A stretch of 64,000 bases of DNA from NCBI RefSeq assembly GCF_964275005.1, contig NC_092700.1:21313674-21377673 (forward strand). Reading direction: 5' to 3'. This document shows, piece after piece, positions 34,354 through 46,500 of the stretch. This DNA is from Diadema setosum (Eukaryota > Echinodermata > Echinoidea > Diadematoida > Diadematidae). Within the stretch, counting starts at the first letter, position 1. Each line of letters begins with the position of its first letter. Made by a program: the position numbers and the translations under genes. The notes below the pieces were generated by a model. That model ran no database searches, had not been told where the DNA came from, and saw only the letters and a list, made by a program, of their open reading frames with translations.

Positions 34354-37300
34354 TCCTGTACGACGTCCTGTGTGCATAGACCAATACGCTCTGGTATGGC
34401 AGGAGATTATCGCCAACATTTTCAAGTGTGCGTGGTATTGTAGCATCGGTATAAGCAGATTCGTGACTAGCCACAAGTATCATGTGCAGTCACTCCCAAG
34501 TCGAATTCAGCCGCGCAATGAGCAAATCGCAGGCATGGTGAAAATAGACAAATTTCACTAAATTACACCCCCGAGAAAATATCATTCCCATGCAGAAACA
34601 AAAAGTATCATATAAAGTAATTGCCTGCGTGGCACGTCAATATCTTTATTATAGGCCGAACATGTTGCTATCTGTTTAAGATGACGAACTACTGGTACGA
34701 AGACGGTGTATACTCTTGCCTTTATTCCGCAAATGCAGGAAAATTATACAACCGCATCAAATAATTTGTTTAATTCTTCTTGACCTAACCCTTAAAAGAG
34801 AGAGATAATTGCGGGGGGGGGGGGGGGGGGGCAGACATATTATGTGCTACCCATCTGCGTCAAAACGCCACGATAAATATTGAACAATGGCGAATAGAGC
34901 CTATATACCAAAGGAAGTAGGTGTTATAGACGAGCACCTCCTGATATATACGGCATTTCAATATTTGCTCCCCTTTATGATATGGCGTCACGCCTGTAAA
35001 ATAATGTATCCTGTTCATATAGAACTGCGGATGGGGCAACTGCGTCAAACCCATGGGCGTCACATTGAAATACTTGTATACTCCCCATGACGCTTTTCGC
35101 TATACGAAGAATTGGATTTATAATGTTTTGAATATGTATTAGCTTCTTTCTTTTTGGACAAATAACAGAATGACAGGTCGTATTATACTTTCCTGAAAAT
35201 AGCAAAACGGAATTTAATATATATTTAATATATATATTTAATTTTAATAAAATGATAGAAGTTGTCTTTTTTATACAGGAATGCTTGACAGAAGCTACTG
35301 CAACCATTCCAAAATTAAGGATCTTCAACGTAATCCTTTTGAGCATGGTGATACAAACAGCCGATATCACCGAAGGGGGGGGGGGGGCAGACCTATGCTA
35401 TCAACATTACAAGCGTTTTCCCATTTTTGTTTTTACAATTCAGAGTTCTAAGGTCCTGTACGACGTCCTGTGTGCATAGACCAATACGCTCTGGTATGGC
35501 AGGAGATTATCGCCAACATTTTCAAGTGTGCGTGGTATTGTAGCATCGGTATAAGCAGATTCGTGACTAGCCACAAACTGTATCATGTGCAGTCACTCCC
35601 AAGTCGAATTCAGCCGCGCAATGAGCAAATCGCAGGCATGGTGAAAATAGACAAATTTCACTAAATTACACCCCCGAGAAAGTATCATTCCCATGCAGAA
35701 ACAAAAAGTATCATATAAAGTAATTGCCTGCGTGGCACGTCAATATCTTTATTATAGGCCGAACATGTTTCTATCTGTTTAAGATGACGAACTACTGGTA
35801 CGAAGACGGTGTATACTCTTGCCTTTATTCCGCAAATGCAGGAAAATTATACAACCGCATCAAATAATTTGTTTAATTCTTCTTGACCTAACCCTTAAAA
35901 GAGAGAGATAATTGCGGGGGGGGGGGGGGCAGACATATTATGTGCTACCCATCTGCGTCAAAACGCCACGATAAATATTGAACAATGGCGAATAGAGCCT
36001 ATATACCAAAGGAAGTAGGTGTTATAGACGAGCACCTCCTGATATATACGGCATTTCAAATTTGCTCCCCTTTATGATATGGCGTCACGCCTGTAAAATA
36101 ATGTATCCTGTTCATATAGAACTGCGGATGGGGCAACTGCGTCAAACCCATGGGCGTCACATTGAAATACTTGTATACTCCCCATGACGCTTTTCGCTAT
36201 ACGAAGAATTGGATTTATAATGTTTTGAATATGTATTAGCTTCTTTCTTTTTGGACAAATAACAGAATGACAGGTCGTATTATACTTTCCTGAAAATAGC
36301 AAAACGGAATTTAATATATATTTAATATATATATTTAATTTTAATAAAATGATAGAAGTTGTCTTTTTTATACAGGAATGCTTGACAGAAGCTACTGCAA
36401 CCATTCCAAAATTAAGGATCTTCAACGTAATCCTTTTGAGCATGGTGATACAAACAGCCGATATCACCGAAGGGGGGGGGGGGCAGACCTATGCTATCAA
36501 CATTACAAGCGTTTTCCCATTTTTGTTTTTACAATTCAGAGTTCTAAGGTCCTGTACGACGTCCTGTGTGCATAGACCAATACGCTCTGGTATGGCAGGA
36601 GATTATCGCCAACATTTTCAAGTGTGCGTGGTATTGTAGCATCGGTATAAGCAGATTCGTGACTAGCCACAAGTATCATGTGCAGTCACTCCCAAGTCGA
36701 ATTCAGCCGCGCAATGAGCAAATCGCAGGCATGGTGAAAATAGACAAATTTCACTAAATTACACCCCCGAGAAAGTATCATTCCCATGCAGAAACAAAAA
36801 GTATCATATAAAGTAATTGCCTGCGTGGCACGTCAATATCTTTATTATAGGCCGAACATGTTTCTATCTGTTTAAGATGACGAACTACTGGTACGAAGAC
36901 GGTGTATACTCTTGCCTTTATTCCGCAAATGCAGGAAAATTATACAACCGCATCAAATAATTTGTTTAATTCTTCTTGACCTAACCCTTAAAAGAGAGAG
37001 ATAATTGCGGGGGGGGGGGGGGCAGACATATTATGTGCTACCCATCTGCGTCAAAACGCCACGATAAATATTGAACAATGGCGAATAGAGCCTATATACC
37101 AAAGGAAGTAGGTGTTATAGACGAGCACCTCCTGATATATACGGCATTTCAAATTTGCTCCCCTTTATGATATGGCGTCACGCCTGTAAAATAATGTATC
37201 CTGTTCATATAGAACTGCGGATGGGGCAACTGCGTCAAACCCATGGGCGTCACATTGAAATACTTGTATACTCCCCATGACGCTTTTCGCTATACGAAGA

Positions 37301-37408
37301 ATTGGATTTATAATGTTTTGAATATGTATTAGCTTCTTTCTTTTTGGACAAATAACAGAATGACAGGTCGTATTATACTTTCCTGAAAATAGCAAAACGG
37401 AATTTAAT
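34354..37408. repeat. 1.1-kb tandem array, about 2.8 units
   Basis: Three head-to-tail units start with TCCTGTACGACGTCCTGTG at 34354, 35454 and 36550, with periods of about 1100 and 1096 bp. The third stops at about 37408, after GCAAAACGGAATTTAAT. Units differ by a few substitutions, small indels and G-run length. Units 2 and 3 are almost identical. Each full unit has two G runs followed by GCAGAC. Open frames repeat along with the units but show no splice sites or known domains, so I treat the unit as non-coding. Confidence 0.92.
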
Positions 37409-38538
37409 TCAACAGATATTATTTACCATACCAGGTTTATTGAATTCATAACAACATTTACCAAAGTATAACTATCTCTATCTCCCTGAATATTGGAAAC
37501 GGGGAAATACGAGGACCCCTTTAGGTGATGATATTAGGAGAGAAGAATAAGGACTAAGGGAGAGAGACTAACAAAAGTCCCCAAACGAATCACAACCCCC
37601 TCTTTGGAATTAAAATCCGACAACGTCGAATGTCTAGTATAACAGCTTTCCGCTCTTTTTTTTTGTTTTTTTTTTATAATGCGGATGCTTAGTCGATTGA
37701 GGGCGACTCGTATCTCGATCTTCCCACCCCTCCTCCGTGATGGACGCTGCATCCTGGTTGTAATAAACCGAGTCATTTGGTGGTTATGTATTAAACGGTG
37801 ATATTCATTGGCAGACCTATAATAATTTCATCCTATGATACGAGGTGTGGTAATTTTGCTGCACTTAAACATTTGAATAGAAAATTAAATGCTGCATCTA
37901 TAGTTTTACATTTTTAGTGTATGTATAGGATATGTGTATAGGATAATCATTGCGCTTTGGAATTAAGGTAAAATGAAAAATATAAAATATATCTCCATCA
38001 CTGGGTCAATGTTTTTTTTTAATTGATATTTGAACCAGAATACAATTAAATGAAGATTTGATTGTCATTTTCAAGTATATCAAGTAGGATAAGTCTACGG
38101 TCAGAATGAAAGTATTGAAACCTTTCCAGATAGGCCTACCTCTTTTCCTGCATAAAAAAAAAAAAAGATCATATAATTTCTTCTTCTCACTTTTAGATTA
38201 GCGGGTTTAATTGCATATAATGTCCCAAATTGACAAGAAAGGAGTTAATTCGTTTTGGATGAATTTCTTAAATTCATAACACTTGTAGGCCTATACACTT
38301 TTGAGCAAAAATGACATAATTGATGAATTATTATGTACTTTCAAAACTTGCAAATGAATTGCATTTTATCACTCAAAAAGTCTGATCTCCATTTAATTCT
38401 ATATTTTCAATAGGCTCAAGGAATAAAGGCAAACAGCAACAAGTTAATTAATCCTCCATTTCTGGTTAGGAAGAAGAAGAAAGTGCACAGACTATAAAAG
38501 TGACCATCTTGTGAATGACCATCTAAATTCATTCAAAT

Positions 38539-38569
<31 letters not shown>

Positions 38570-39264
38570 ACCCACCCACCACCACCACAAGCGTCCTGTT
38601 GACATTACTGCTGTGATCGATCCCCTGCGATTTCGTAGACTACGTACAACAATAGTAGGCCTACAAGAATGATGATCGATACAATCGAATGGTTGATTAT
38701 GATAAATCGTCTGCTATGTTCGTGCATGCAGCAAACCACAGCTGCAGCATGCATTGCACCAAAGAGTGTAGAAGCTACCGTACTCTGCATAAATGCACTG
38801 CATGCATATCCATGCATGCTGCACGTTGGTGGATGCAGTGCGACAAGTCAAGTAGGAACAAGCTGGCATGGGCGTCCTCGCGAGACCTCGGGACCCTCGA
38901 TCTGCAATGTCTGCATGCTGTGCTGTAACAGCGTCCGAAATTCTTGAAAACACCAGAATTTACTGCCCAGTTGGCAAAACATCGATGTCAAGAGGAAGCA
39001 AGTTGCAAGATGAGGTCGTGTTGCATGCCGTTCCCTCTCCACTCCCCCCTCGTACACAGTGCTGGAGCTGACCCCATCGCTCACAACCGGCAAGGCGAAA
39101 GGCTCCCCGGGGCAGTAGGCTAGTTGCATTGCATTGGCTTTCGACGCCGTTTCCATTTCATGACGGGGCACCGGGCCACCCTGGCCCTGCTAGGGTTGAA
39201 CTAAGTTGTCCTGTAAGGGTGCAACAAGTCACGACGATTATATTCTACTCTGAAATAACAAACA
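37409..39264. other. Intergenic or intronic, includes a C run
   Basis: A 27-base C run lies at 38543-38569, followed by CCA units. The part from 38600 to 39200 is richer in GC and in GCATGC words than its flanks. It has overlapping open frames on both strands, but no frame with clear splice sites. Nothing else is supported. Confidence 0.35.
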
Positions 39265-39657
39265 GGGGGTGTTTCACGAAGTCGAGCTTAATTCTCAATT
39301 AATATAGATCTACAATACTATAGTCAGATTCCAATCTAAGATTGACCATTAAAAAGTTATGGCATTGGTAGATGCCCATCTATGTCACCTTCTTCCCTGT
39401 TCAATTTCAGTAGCTAAATCGCCACTCACTACTAGTATGTTAACAAAATAAATCCATTGTCAATTATGTTGTCTTGTATTATCAGTGACTATCTAGTCTA
39501 ACCGTTACATGATGAAAGTCTCCAAAATCTTCATTTTCATTAGAAAGTTGAGCAACATTGAAGACACACACAGCATACCATAATATTTAGTAAAATCTGT
39601 AAAATTTTAAATTTAAGTTGACTTAAAATTCTTCTTGAAACACCCCCCCCCCCCCCC
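39265..39657. mobile_element. MITE with GGGGGTGTTTCA ends
   Basis: The left end GGGGGTGTTTCACGAAG and the right end CTTCTTGAAACACCCCC are inverted copies. The interior is AT-rich and non-coding. The outer GGTGTTTCA word resembles the ends of the foldback family at 31351 and 48661. Confidence 0.65.
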
Positions 39658-40325
39658 AGATAATTATGGTCTATTAACAGATTAGGGGAGTAACAGAATC
39701 TAACTGCAACTTGTTTCAAGAAAGAAGACCCTAGGGTAGACAGAGAGTCTATTAAAAATGAAATGTCAAAATTATTATTTTTTTTTTTCTGATCTGCTAG
39801 CTAGCTGTAGGCCTATGTCTGATTGAATCTAAATGCAATTAACATACATTGTCATGGAGAGCTGAAATTATTGACTATTAAAATTAATACATTTAAGTGT
39901 TACAAGACCCATGACCTAGATCAATCCAGTGCTTATAATAAACTAGACTAGACTGTTTACATTACCATCCACGGATCAATTTTGATTGAGGCGTTTTCCA
40001 TTTATAAGTTACGTTTCTACAGTTTAAACCTATACTACTTTGTGGTTTGTTAGACTCTATAATATGCTAGGTTTGCGAGAGCCAGAGGTACATTGTATAA
40101 GGGAGTTTGTGCAGTTGTAGCTTCTATTTTTATTTTTTCCCCAGTCAAATTCAAAATCTAAAGAAAAATCCCACCATTGGGATTTTGCAGCTCATAAAGT
40201 TGATGCTCATCTGTGCTGTATGTGTTACGTTGGCTTTGCACTGATATTTTAATTGAAATAATGACATTACAATGTAATACTGATTAACAGTACATTGTCT
40301 TCATTGTTCTCTTTCATACTTCAAG
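39658..40325. other. Intron upstream of the first visible HYR exon
   Basis: I see no exon here. The HYR exon at 40326 enters in phase 1, so a preceding exon must exist further left. No signal-peptide exon could be identified. Confidence 0.4.
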
Positions 40326-40562
40326 ATACCGAGCCTCCGGTTGTATCATGTCCAGCAGACATTGTGCAAGGGACGGACCCAGGCTTACCTACAGCGGTGG
40401 TCTACTGGACAGCGAACGCAACAGACAATGTGGCTGTCACCTCGACAACCACAAGCCTGATGTCGGGCCAAATCAACTACATTGGATCGAGAACCATCGT
40501 TTTTACAGCATACGATGCCGAAGGAAACTTTGCCAACTGTACCTTTAATGTCACAGTTGTTG
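40326..40562 (+). CDS. HYR exon 1
   Basis: This exon gives a 79-residue domain. It starts DTEPPVVSCPAD and is the most divergent of the set: the usual W-x-P is WTANATDN, and no PG-x-x-F block is present (MSGQINYIGS instead). The second cysteine is in FANCTF. Sequons are NAT, NCT and NVT. The acceptor is TACTTCAAG and the donor GTAAGT. Confidence 0.85.
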
Positions 40563-43500
40563 GTAAGTGGTTTCCTGATGGGTATTACTTCATGATTGCC
40601 AGCATCATCATCCTACAAAATAAAAAAAAAAAATAAAAAAAGGAAAGGAGGGATACATGCTAGATTGCAGCTAGAACATTGTATTAACTACTAATTTTCT
40701 GAATCCCTGGTCCTGGTAGATGCCTGTTTGTAAAAGAGTTTATCGGTATCACTTGAGGTACAATGTATTTTTTACTTTACTTTACTTTACTTTTCCGGAA
40801 CGATGGTGTAGGACAGAGCCTGTTCATCGATCAGGTAGAGTTATCTCTTGATGCTCTCTTTCCAATCAAGCAATTGTCCAGCGCTGTTACCCTTCTGATA
40901 CAATTAACAGCTCAACTTCTATTGCGTATTTGTGTTATTACCAAAAATGGCCTATGGCAGGAGTTGACAGCTACTGGAGACCAAGAGCATGTATTATGTA
41001 CCAATACACACATGTAATGACTATAATCAGTCATAATCAAACACAACACCTTTCCAGTGCAGTATTTAAAAGGCACAAGTGAAATGCCATACAATTGATA
41101 TTATAGTGGCACTTTTTCTTTTTTTTTTTTTTGGACCTAGTGTTGCACAGTTTAGAATAATATACATTGTACAAGTACTTTATATGTCACAAAAATCAAA
41201 TTGAAAATCAGAACAATGGTAATTGATGCCATAGAATATCAGTGTATATAGTTGTACTGGTATAAACTCTACTGAATAGAAATTATTAAATTTCATGTAA
41301 TTCCTCTGCGATGAGAATTATCTAAAAGAATCTATCACATCTACACTGTATAGGTGAATAATGACTTCAGTGCAGAATCTCTATAATTTTTTACTTTCTT
41401 GTTACATAGATGGCTTTCGCTAGGTGTGATTTCATTTATTAGCAAGTTCTCAGTGATGCATTATCATCTGATTCCATAATCTAGATCTGGAGACGCCAAC
41501 CTTCACGGGCTGCCCTAGCAACATTACAGTGAACACCACCGCTGGGTCCAGCACAGGAGTGGCAACCTGGACACCGCCGATGGCAAACGACAATGCAGGG
41601 GCTGTGGACAGCCTGGTCAGCTCCAATAACCCTGGGGACTCATTTTCCATTGGCACCACAGTTGTGACATACACTGCTTCTGATATCTATGGAAATCAGA
41701 ACAATTGCACCTTTAATGTTGTAGTGGAAGGTAGGTACATGTACAATGTAATTTCATATTTTGTTTGTTTTATTTTACTTGTTAACTTTGGCATGTGTCT
41801 GTTTTAGTGCCGCCTGTATTACCCAGGGAAGATTTTTTTTTTTTCTTTGGTAAGTTTTGTGAAGAATTTGATTTTAATGAAAGCCCTGGAATAGGGGGAG
41901 GAAGGACTTCATGAAATCTTGGCACACTTAGAGATGTGATAACACCAAAGATTGCTGTTTTTATGCCTCCGCCAACGAAGTGGCCGGAGGCATTATGTTT
42001 TCGGGTCGTCCGTCCGTCCGTACGTCCGTACTTCCGTACGTCCGTACTTCCGTACGTCCGTACTTCTGTACGTCCGTACGTCCGTCCGTCCCGTTTTGTT
42101 TTTGTCGATATCTCAAGAACCGTGTGGTGGTTTTGCATCAAACTTGGTATGAGGGTATATCCTTGGGGGATGATACTTTGTGTGGATTTTAGGGTCACAG
42201 GGTCAAAGGTCAAAGGTCACAGGTTATTTTGTGAAAAAAAAAATTGAAATTTCATGTTTTTCTCCATATCTCGCAAATGGTTCAAGGTATCTTCATGGAA
42301 CTTAGTATATATGCTTGTACCGATGGGCAGTGATTATCTAGGGAAGTTGGGGGTCATGGGTCAAAGGTCAGGGGTCAAAGGTCAAGGTCAACTCCTCAAA
42401 ATATAACTACTTTCCTTATATTTATGCAGTGCCTGAAGGATTTTTTTAAAACTTGATGTATGCATGTATAACCCAATATATATTCTGTGGGAAGTTTCTT
42501 GCCAAAAGGTCAAAGGTCAAAAGGTCAAAGGTCAAGTGAAAGTGCTAAATTGCACTTTTTCCTCCATATCTCAAAAATAACTCAAGGTATTGTCATGAAA
42601 CTTACATATTTATGCATGTTCTACCTAACAGTGATTCTCTTTGGAACTGTGGGGTCAAAGGTCAAAGGCCAGGTTTCGATAATACTATTTTACCATTTGA
42701 TACTGAAATTATACTTTTTCTCAATACCTTGAAAATTACTCAATGCATAAACTTGTAAAAGGGTCAAAAGTCAAGTGAAAATCATCAGTTCCCCCAAATA
42801 CCTGCACTCTTGATGTTTTAATCATTCATCCAATTGAACCTAGTTCTAGGAAAGTGAACATTCAGCACATTTGTGGCAAACCTGTCATTTTAATATTTTG
42901 CCAATTGTGTGAAACTGTCATCACACATTGTCAAGACATTGTACTATAGACCTATTAGGAGAACCATGTATTATGGCGGAGGCATACACCAGTCGCCGTA
43001 GCGACATTTCTAGTTTTTTTTTGAGACATCATGCAGGTTAGATCTTATTTTATTCTATTTTTCTGGTAAGAGGAAAGCATAGCCCAAACATAAATCTGGA
43101 TCAAGTGAAAGCAGCAATATCTGTAGAACACAGCAGAGAAAATTGGGAGAAAATTAGACGGTGCATTCCAAAGTTATGAATTTTCAAAGTTTTGGTGCCG
43201 TCATTGCTGGATATTTAAGAAGAATACAAGGGACTACACTTTATGATGTCATTATGGACAAAAATAACGATAACAGTAGAAAGACAGTTCATTATATTTT
43301 CACCTTTCTATCATAATGAAAGAGCACTTGGCACACTAACTTTTTCAGAAAGCGTGCGGAATAATATTAACCTGAAGATGTGTCAGTAATAAGTCCATGG
43401 AATAATTTTTCATGTACTTTTCATGAAAAATTGTCATGAAGTCTACTTCAGTCTTCATATCTGGCAATGACACTGAAAGTATAACTTCTGAATGGATTGT

Positions 43501-46500
43501 CCAATTTTCCTCAAACTTTCAGTGATATGTTAGACTAATGTTGCTGCTTTCACTTCCCCCACATTTTTGTTTAGGCTTTCGTTTCCTTAAAAGTGGCATT
43601 TCAATCAGTATATATCATTTTAAACAATTTGTACAAGTATAAGATTTTGCACAGTTTTGGCATTCGGCACGTCTGTGCTAGAAAAGTCTCTGATTTTCTT
43701 TGTCATTGCTCTGTAAATTCTTCATTCATATGCTTATCTTCAAAATGCGCTGAACCATGTACAGTATGTTACGAAGAATAAAATTAAAATGCAATTCTCT
43801 CCTATTGTAATTTTCATCTTTCCCTGATAGATAATGAGAACCCTGTGCTTGCAAGCTGTCCTTCCGACATCCTTACAAACACCACCACTGGATTGCTTGT
43901 AGCAGATGTGACATGGACTGTCCCCAATGCCACAGACAACTCAGGACCAGTAGCAGTGAATCAGACTGCCGGACTTTCTCCTGGAAGTAACTTCACACTT
44001 GGTTCTACACTGGTGACTTACACTGTCACTGATCCTTCAGGGAACAGTGCCTCCTGTTCTTTCTATGTCAATGTTACAGGTGAGTTGTTCCTGTGAGAGA
44101 TTATTAACGATTGCTCAGTTTGTATGAAGGAATTCTTACTTTGAAATATTACATTTTTAATGTGACAGTTTTCTTTTTGTAATGAATACATTCTCTTTTT
44201 TTCCAATTCAATTTTCATGTGGAAAAATGAGGTACAAGGTAGAGGCCAATGTAATCTACAAGACTGTATAGCTAGATTTTTCTAATTTTGATTTATATTT
44301 ATATTAATTTATGCTAATTTTTGCAAAACTATTTCTTTGCCTATAAATAAAAAAAAAAAAATAAAGCTCCAAGACTTCTAAGTTTTGGTGAACAGTAGTC
44401 TGGGAGCGACAAATTTGGTCTCAAAAAATGCGCGATACTTGGAAAAAAAAAAGTCATAGAATGTCGCAGCGAAAGCATCACGTGTTGCGGAAAAATCACG
44501 CGAAACATTGGGGGGGGGGGCCAAAATGCCCCCCCCCCCACTATGGAAATAGGGTTAACTCTGTGCAAGTAAATTGAGACAGCGCATAATGTTATACTTC
44601 TTTTGATACTTTTTATAATACTTGTTATCAAATGTGCTCACGGATATTTGACTGTATTGATGTCAGTTTGCAGTTTGTGCAAATAACATACTTGTACACA
44701 ACACCAGCATACAGTGTTTACTTGTCACGGCATACTGTAGTCGCTTGTGATTCTACCAATTAGACAAAAAGTTGCATGAATGTCCGAACGACTACAGGTA
44801 TGTGTTTTGTAACTGCAAGAACCTGCTTTTGTATCCACAGAAGGAATGTTGTCAATACCTTGTCATACTGGTTTATATCCATGTATTTGTCTGTTCTTTT
44901 TTTTTTTTGTGGGGGGGGGGGGGGGGCAGTGGGGGTATGGATGGTTACATGACTCTCAGAAACCCCATCATACAAAGGTTAGGCATATATTTATTGCCCA
45001 CCAAAAAAAAGAAAAAAAAAAAGAAAGAAAAAAAAAAGATGTACATTCTATAGTTGGGTGCTTTAACTTGTGTCTCCAAATGAATACCAAGTTGGTTTGA
45101 GTGTGTGTGCGTGTGTGTGTGCGTGTGTGTGTGAAGAAGGCCTGGGCTACGTTCAGATGAAAGCTTGTGTGTACAGTAAATGTTACTTCGAGCAATTAAC
45201 CACTGCATTCTCGTGTCCACTTTTCAATGTAGACGGTGAGAAACCCATGTTCACATCTTGTCCAAGTGACCAGACAGTTGGGACTGACTTCAGGTTGAAC
45301 TCAACCACAGTCAACTGGACGGAGCCAGTGGTCAGTGACAATGATGTGTACACTGTCACTTCCGACTACTCATCTGGTTCAGTGTTCTATGTTGGATCCA
45401 CGCTGGTGACCTACATGGCTGTTGACTCTTCTGGAAACACTGAAACATGCACCTTCACAATCACTGTAGAGGGTAAGTTGAAAACAATACAGGTTACGAG
45501 AAATGACAAATTTGAAGTTATTGTATCAAGAGGGGACATTTTGTATTGTGCCCTATTGTGATTTTGATATTCCTTAACTTGTGCTTGTTTCTTCACAGAC
45601 CAAGAGGCCCCATACTTTAATGGCACCTGCCCATCTTCCAGATCTGCCCAGACAGCAGCAATACAAAATTACCGAACTCGTACATGGCCAGCGCCTACAG
45701 TATTAGACAATGTGGATGAGTCTGAAGACATCAATGTCACTTCGTCTCATTCTTCCGGTGACCAGTTCTACGTGGGAACGACAACTGTTTTTATCAATGC
45801 CACTGACCAGGCAGGCAATGTGGCTGTGTGTAGCTTCACTATAACAATTAAAGGTAAGATATGCCTTGTTTTCTTTTTTTTTCTCTTTTTTTGGGGGGGG
45901 AGGGGGGGTATAACTTCTTTTGAAAAATGAATGTCCTTGAAGGTTGTATTTACTGCTCAAGAAGAAAATGCTCTTGCTCTGATTTGTATGATGATTGTTA
46001 AATTCTCCTCTTTCATGATATATTTGACATTGCTTGTCTGAAGAATATGGTAACATTTTGAAGTGAATTACTTTGAGGTAGAAGATCATGAATATTGTGA
46101 TGTTGTTGGCAGATAAAACTGAACCAGTTGTGAGTGGTTGTCCATCCAATATCACCGTCATGACTGATGCTGGTCAGTCGTATGCCACAGTCAACTGGAC
46201 TGAGCCTGTCTTCAGTGATGCTGTTGATGGTGTGGTCAACTCTACATCAACACACTCACCCCTTGACCAGTTCAACATTGGGTCTACAAATGTCACCTAT
46301 TCAGCTAGTGATGATGCTGGAAACACAGCTACATGTGTCTTCACAGTGATCGTTTCTGGTAAGACTAAAGTTTGTTACACTTCTTCTGCAGCCACATAGA
46401 TTTTGTGCCTAAATCCTTTGTGTTACATCTCAGCGAAAGTGCATCTCTGGTTGTTGTAAGTGCTGGGGGAATTCCCAATTCTAGATACACTATATATCAG

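Larger units (their letters stand above)
41731..43830 (+). other. Intron 2 of the HYR gene
   Basis: This 2.1-kb intron holds two repeats, at 41962-43014 and 43068-43588, which fill most of it. No extra exon was seen. Confidence 0.8.

Noticed and set aside
34975..37395. Repeated 131-codon minus-strand open frame in the tandem array
   Set aside because: It recurs only because the unit is duplicated, is truncated in unit 3, and has no splice sites or recognisable domain.
38600..39180. Overlapping open frames in a locally GC-richer stretch
   Set aside because: Both strands are open in several frames, and no acceptor and donor pair supports an exon.
41936..42250. Open frames with repeated RPSV/RTSV words
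   Set aside because: They are translations of the GTCCGTACG tandem run in a repeat element.
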